Source: Desulfobulbaceae bacterium
GTDB taxonomy: Bacteria > Desulfobacterota > Desulfobulbia > Desulfobulbales > Desulfocapsaceae
DNA: 6,864 bases
Direction: 5' to 3'
NCBI GenBank assembly: GCA_031256095.1
Contig: JAIRRG010000207.1
Location: 1-6,864, forward strand
Positions 5,749 to 6,864 of this stretch are shown piece by piece; positions within the stretch are counted from its first letter, which is position 1; the number at the start of each line of letters is the position of its first letter. The translations under genes and the position numbers were made by a program. Below the pieces are notes generated by a model. It did no database searches and was not told the DNA's origin. It was given only the letters and a program-made list of their open reading frames with translations.

Positions 5749-6864
5749 ATGGCATCGGAAAAGCCCTGGGGCGGGCGCTTTAGCGAAAAGACCGCCGCCT
5801 CGGTCGAAGCCTTTACCGCCTCGGTGCGCTATGACTCACGCCTCTACGCCCACGACATCGCCGGCAGCAAGGCGCACGCGGCAATGCTGGCCGCTCAGGG
5901 GATACTGACCCAGGCCGAGCGCGACGCCATTTGCCAGGGCCTGGATGAGATTTTGCGCGAGATTGAGGCTGGGACATTTTCCTTCCGCCCGGAACTGGAA
6001 GATGTCCATATGAACATTGAAAAGGCGCTGACCGACCGCATCGGCCCGGCGGGCGCCAAACTGCACAGCGGTCGCAGCCGCAACGATCAGATCGCCCTTG
6101 ACCTGCGGCTGTATCTGCGTGAACAGTGTGACCGCCTGGATGGTCTTTTGGCGGCGACCGGGCGCGCCCTGGTAGCGCGGGCCAGACAGTATCTCGGCGC
6201 GATTATGCCGGGTTACACCCATTTGCAGCGGGCGCAGCCGGTTTTGTTGTCGCACCATTTGTTGGCCTACTACGAAATGTTTGGCCGCGACCGCGCTCGC
6301 CTTGCCGACTGCCGCAAACGCCTCAACCTGTCGCCTTTGGGCAGCGCCGCCATGGCCGGAACCAGCCTGCCGATAAAACGCGAGATGGTGGCGGAACTGC
6401 TTGGCTTTGCCGGCGTCACCGCCAATTCGATGGACAGCAGCGGCGACCGTGATTTCGCGATTGAATTTGTCTCCTGCTGCGTCCAGGTTCATCTCCATCT
6501 GTCGCGGTTGGCGGAGGAATTGATCCTGTGGTCGAGCCAGGAATTCGCCTTTGTCAACATCGCTGACCGCTTTTGTACCGGCAGCTCGATCATGCCACAG
6601 AAGAAAAATCCCGACATTCCCGAACTGATTCGCGGCAAAACCGGTCGCGTCGTCGGCAGTCTGATGGCGCTCATCACTATGATGAAAGGCCTGCCCCTGA
6701 CCTACAATCGCGACCTGCAGGAAGATAAAGAGCAGGTCTTCGATGCCGTCGATACGGTCGCGGGTTCGTTGGCCATTATGGTGGAATTGTTTGAAAATAT
6801 CACTTTCAACCGCGAAAGGATGCGCGAGGCGGCCAGTCATGGCTGTCTGACCGCCACCGATTTG
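5749..6864 (+). CDS. argH: argininosuccinate lyase (3' end beyond window)
   Basis: Final enzyme of arginine synthesis: splits argininosuccinate into arginine and fumarate. It belongs to the fumarase/aspartase superfamily and works as a cytoplasmic tetramer. The frame is open from the ATG to the window edge, giving 372 residues of an expected 455-470, so about 85-100 C-terminal residues lie outside. KPWGGRF (5-11) is the standard start. HSGRSRNDQ (106-114) is a substrate-binding block. T157-H158 in GYTHLQRAQP supplies the general-acid region. The signature GSSIMPQKKNP (278-288) contains the likely catalytic base S280. There is no frameshift or internal stop. The start 2 nt after the argG stop, with AGGGG upstream, marks it as the last visible gene of the argFGH operon. 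A long reverse-strand frame over most of it is a shadow. Confidence 0.96.
   Translation, partial: MASEKPWGGRFSEKTAASVEAFTASVRYDSRLYAHDIAGSKAHAAMLAAQGILTQAERDAICQGLDEILREIEAGTFSFRPELEDVHMNIEKALTDRIGPAGAKLHSGRSRNDQIALDLRLYLREQCDRLDGLLAATGRALVARARQYLGAIMPGYTHLQRAQPVLLSHHLLAYYEMFGRDRARLADCRKRLNLSPLGSAAMAGTSLPIKREMVAELLGFAGVTANSMDSSGDRDFAIEFVSCCVQVHLHLSRLAEELILWSSQEFAFVNIADRFCTGSSIMPQKKNPDIPELIRGKTGRVVGSLMALITMMKGLPLTYNRDLQEDKEQVFDAVDTVAGSLAIMVELFENITFNRERMREAASHGCLTATDL

Noticed and set aside
5836..6840. Long (334-codon) minus-strand reading frame
   Set aside because: It lies wholly inside argH, whose forward translation carries every family motif. It is a GC-rich antisense shadow with no recognisable domain.

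Overview
The window looks like chromosomal DNA from a fairly GC-rich Gram-negative bacterium. The compact argF-argG-argH order, the style of the arginine proteins and the repeat type would fit a deltaproteobacterium (Desulfobacterota), but this is a weak inference from protein feel; no rRNA or other marker gene is present. Nothing resembles a phage, CRISPR array, transposase or plasmid.

Layout: (1) Positions 1-108 hold the open 3' end of an unidentified reading frame. (2) About 111-698 (+) is a strikingly AT-rich piece encoding the C-terminal part of a VanW-family protein. Its N-terminal part is missing, so it is a truncated gene, a pseudogene or a join artefact. (3) 774-1784 (-) encodes a nucleotide-sugar epimerase of the UDP-glucuronate 4-epimerase (CapI/LpsL-like) type, convergent with the VanW fragment. 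(4) 1785-2114 is intergenic and carries the first copy of a palindromic dispersed repeat. (5) 2115-3179 (-) encodes a metallo-beta-lactamase-fold hydrolase of the NAPE-PLD/RomA-like group. (6) 3180-3625 is intergenic, with a second, same-orientation copy of the repeat and a nested inverted repeat just before argF. (7) 3626-6864 (+) is the operon argF-argG-argH, with argH cut by the window end.

The three arg genes form a metabolic unit: ornithine + carbamoyl phosphate to citrulline (ArgF), citrulline + aspartate to argininosuccinate (ArgG), argininosuccinate to arginine + fumarate (ArgH). Gaps of 12 nt (argF-argG) and 2 nt (argG-argH), with good ribosome binding sites before argG and argH, indicate one transcript. 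The left half is a looser collection: two unrelated minus-strand genes and a foreign-looking fragment, separated by repeats.

I do not see a convincing new biological system. The points most worth a second look are the pair of matched repeat elements flanking the metallo-hydrolase gene, the truncated AT-rich VanW segment with a sharp left boundary, and the nested inverted repeat abutting the argF start codon, which lacks a visible Shine-Dalgarno sequence.
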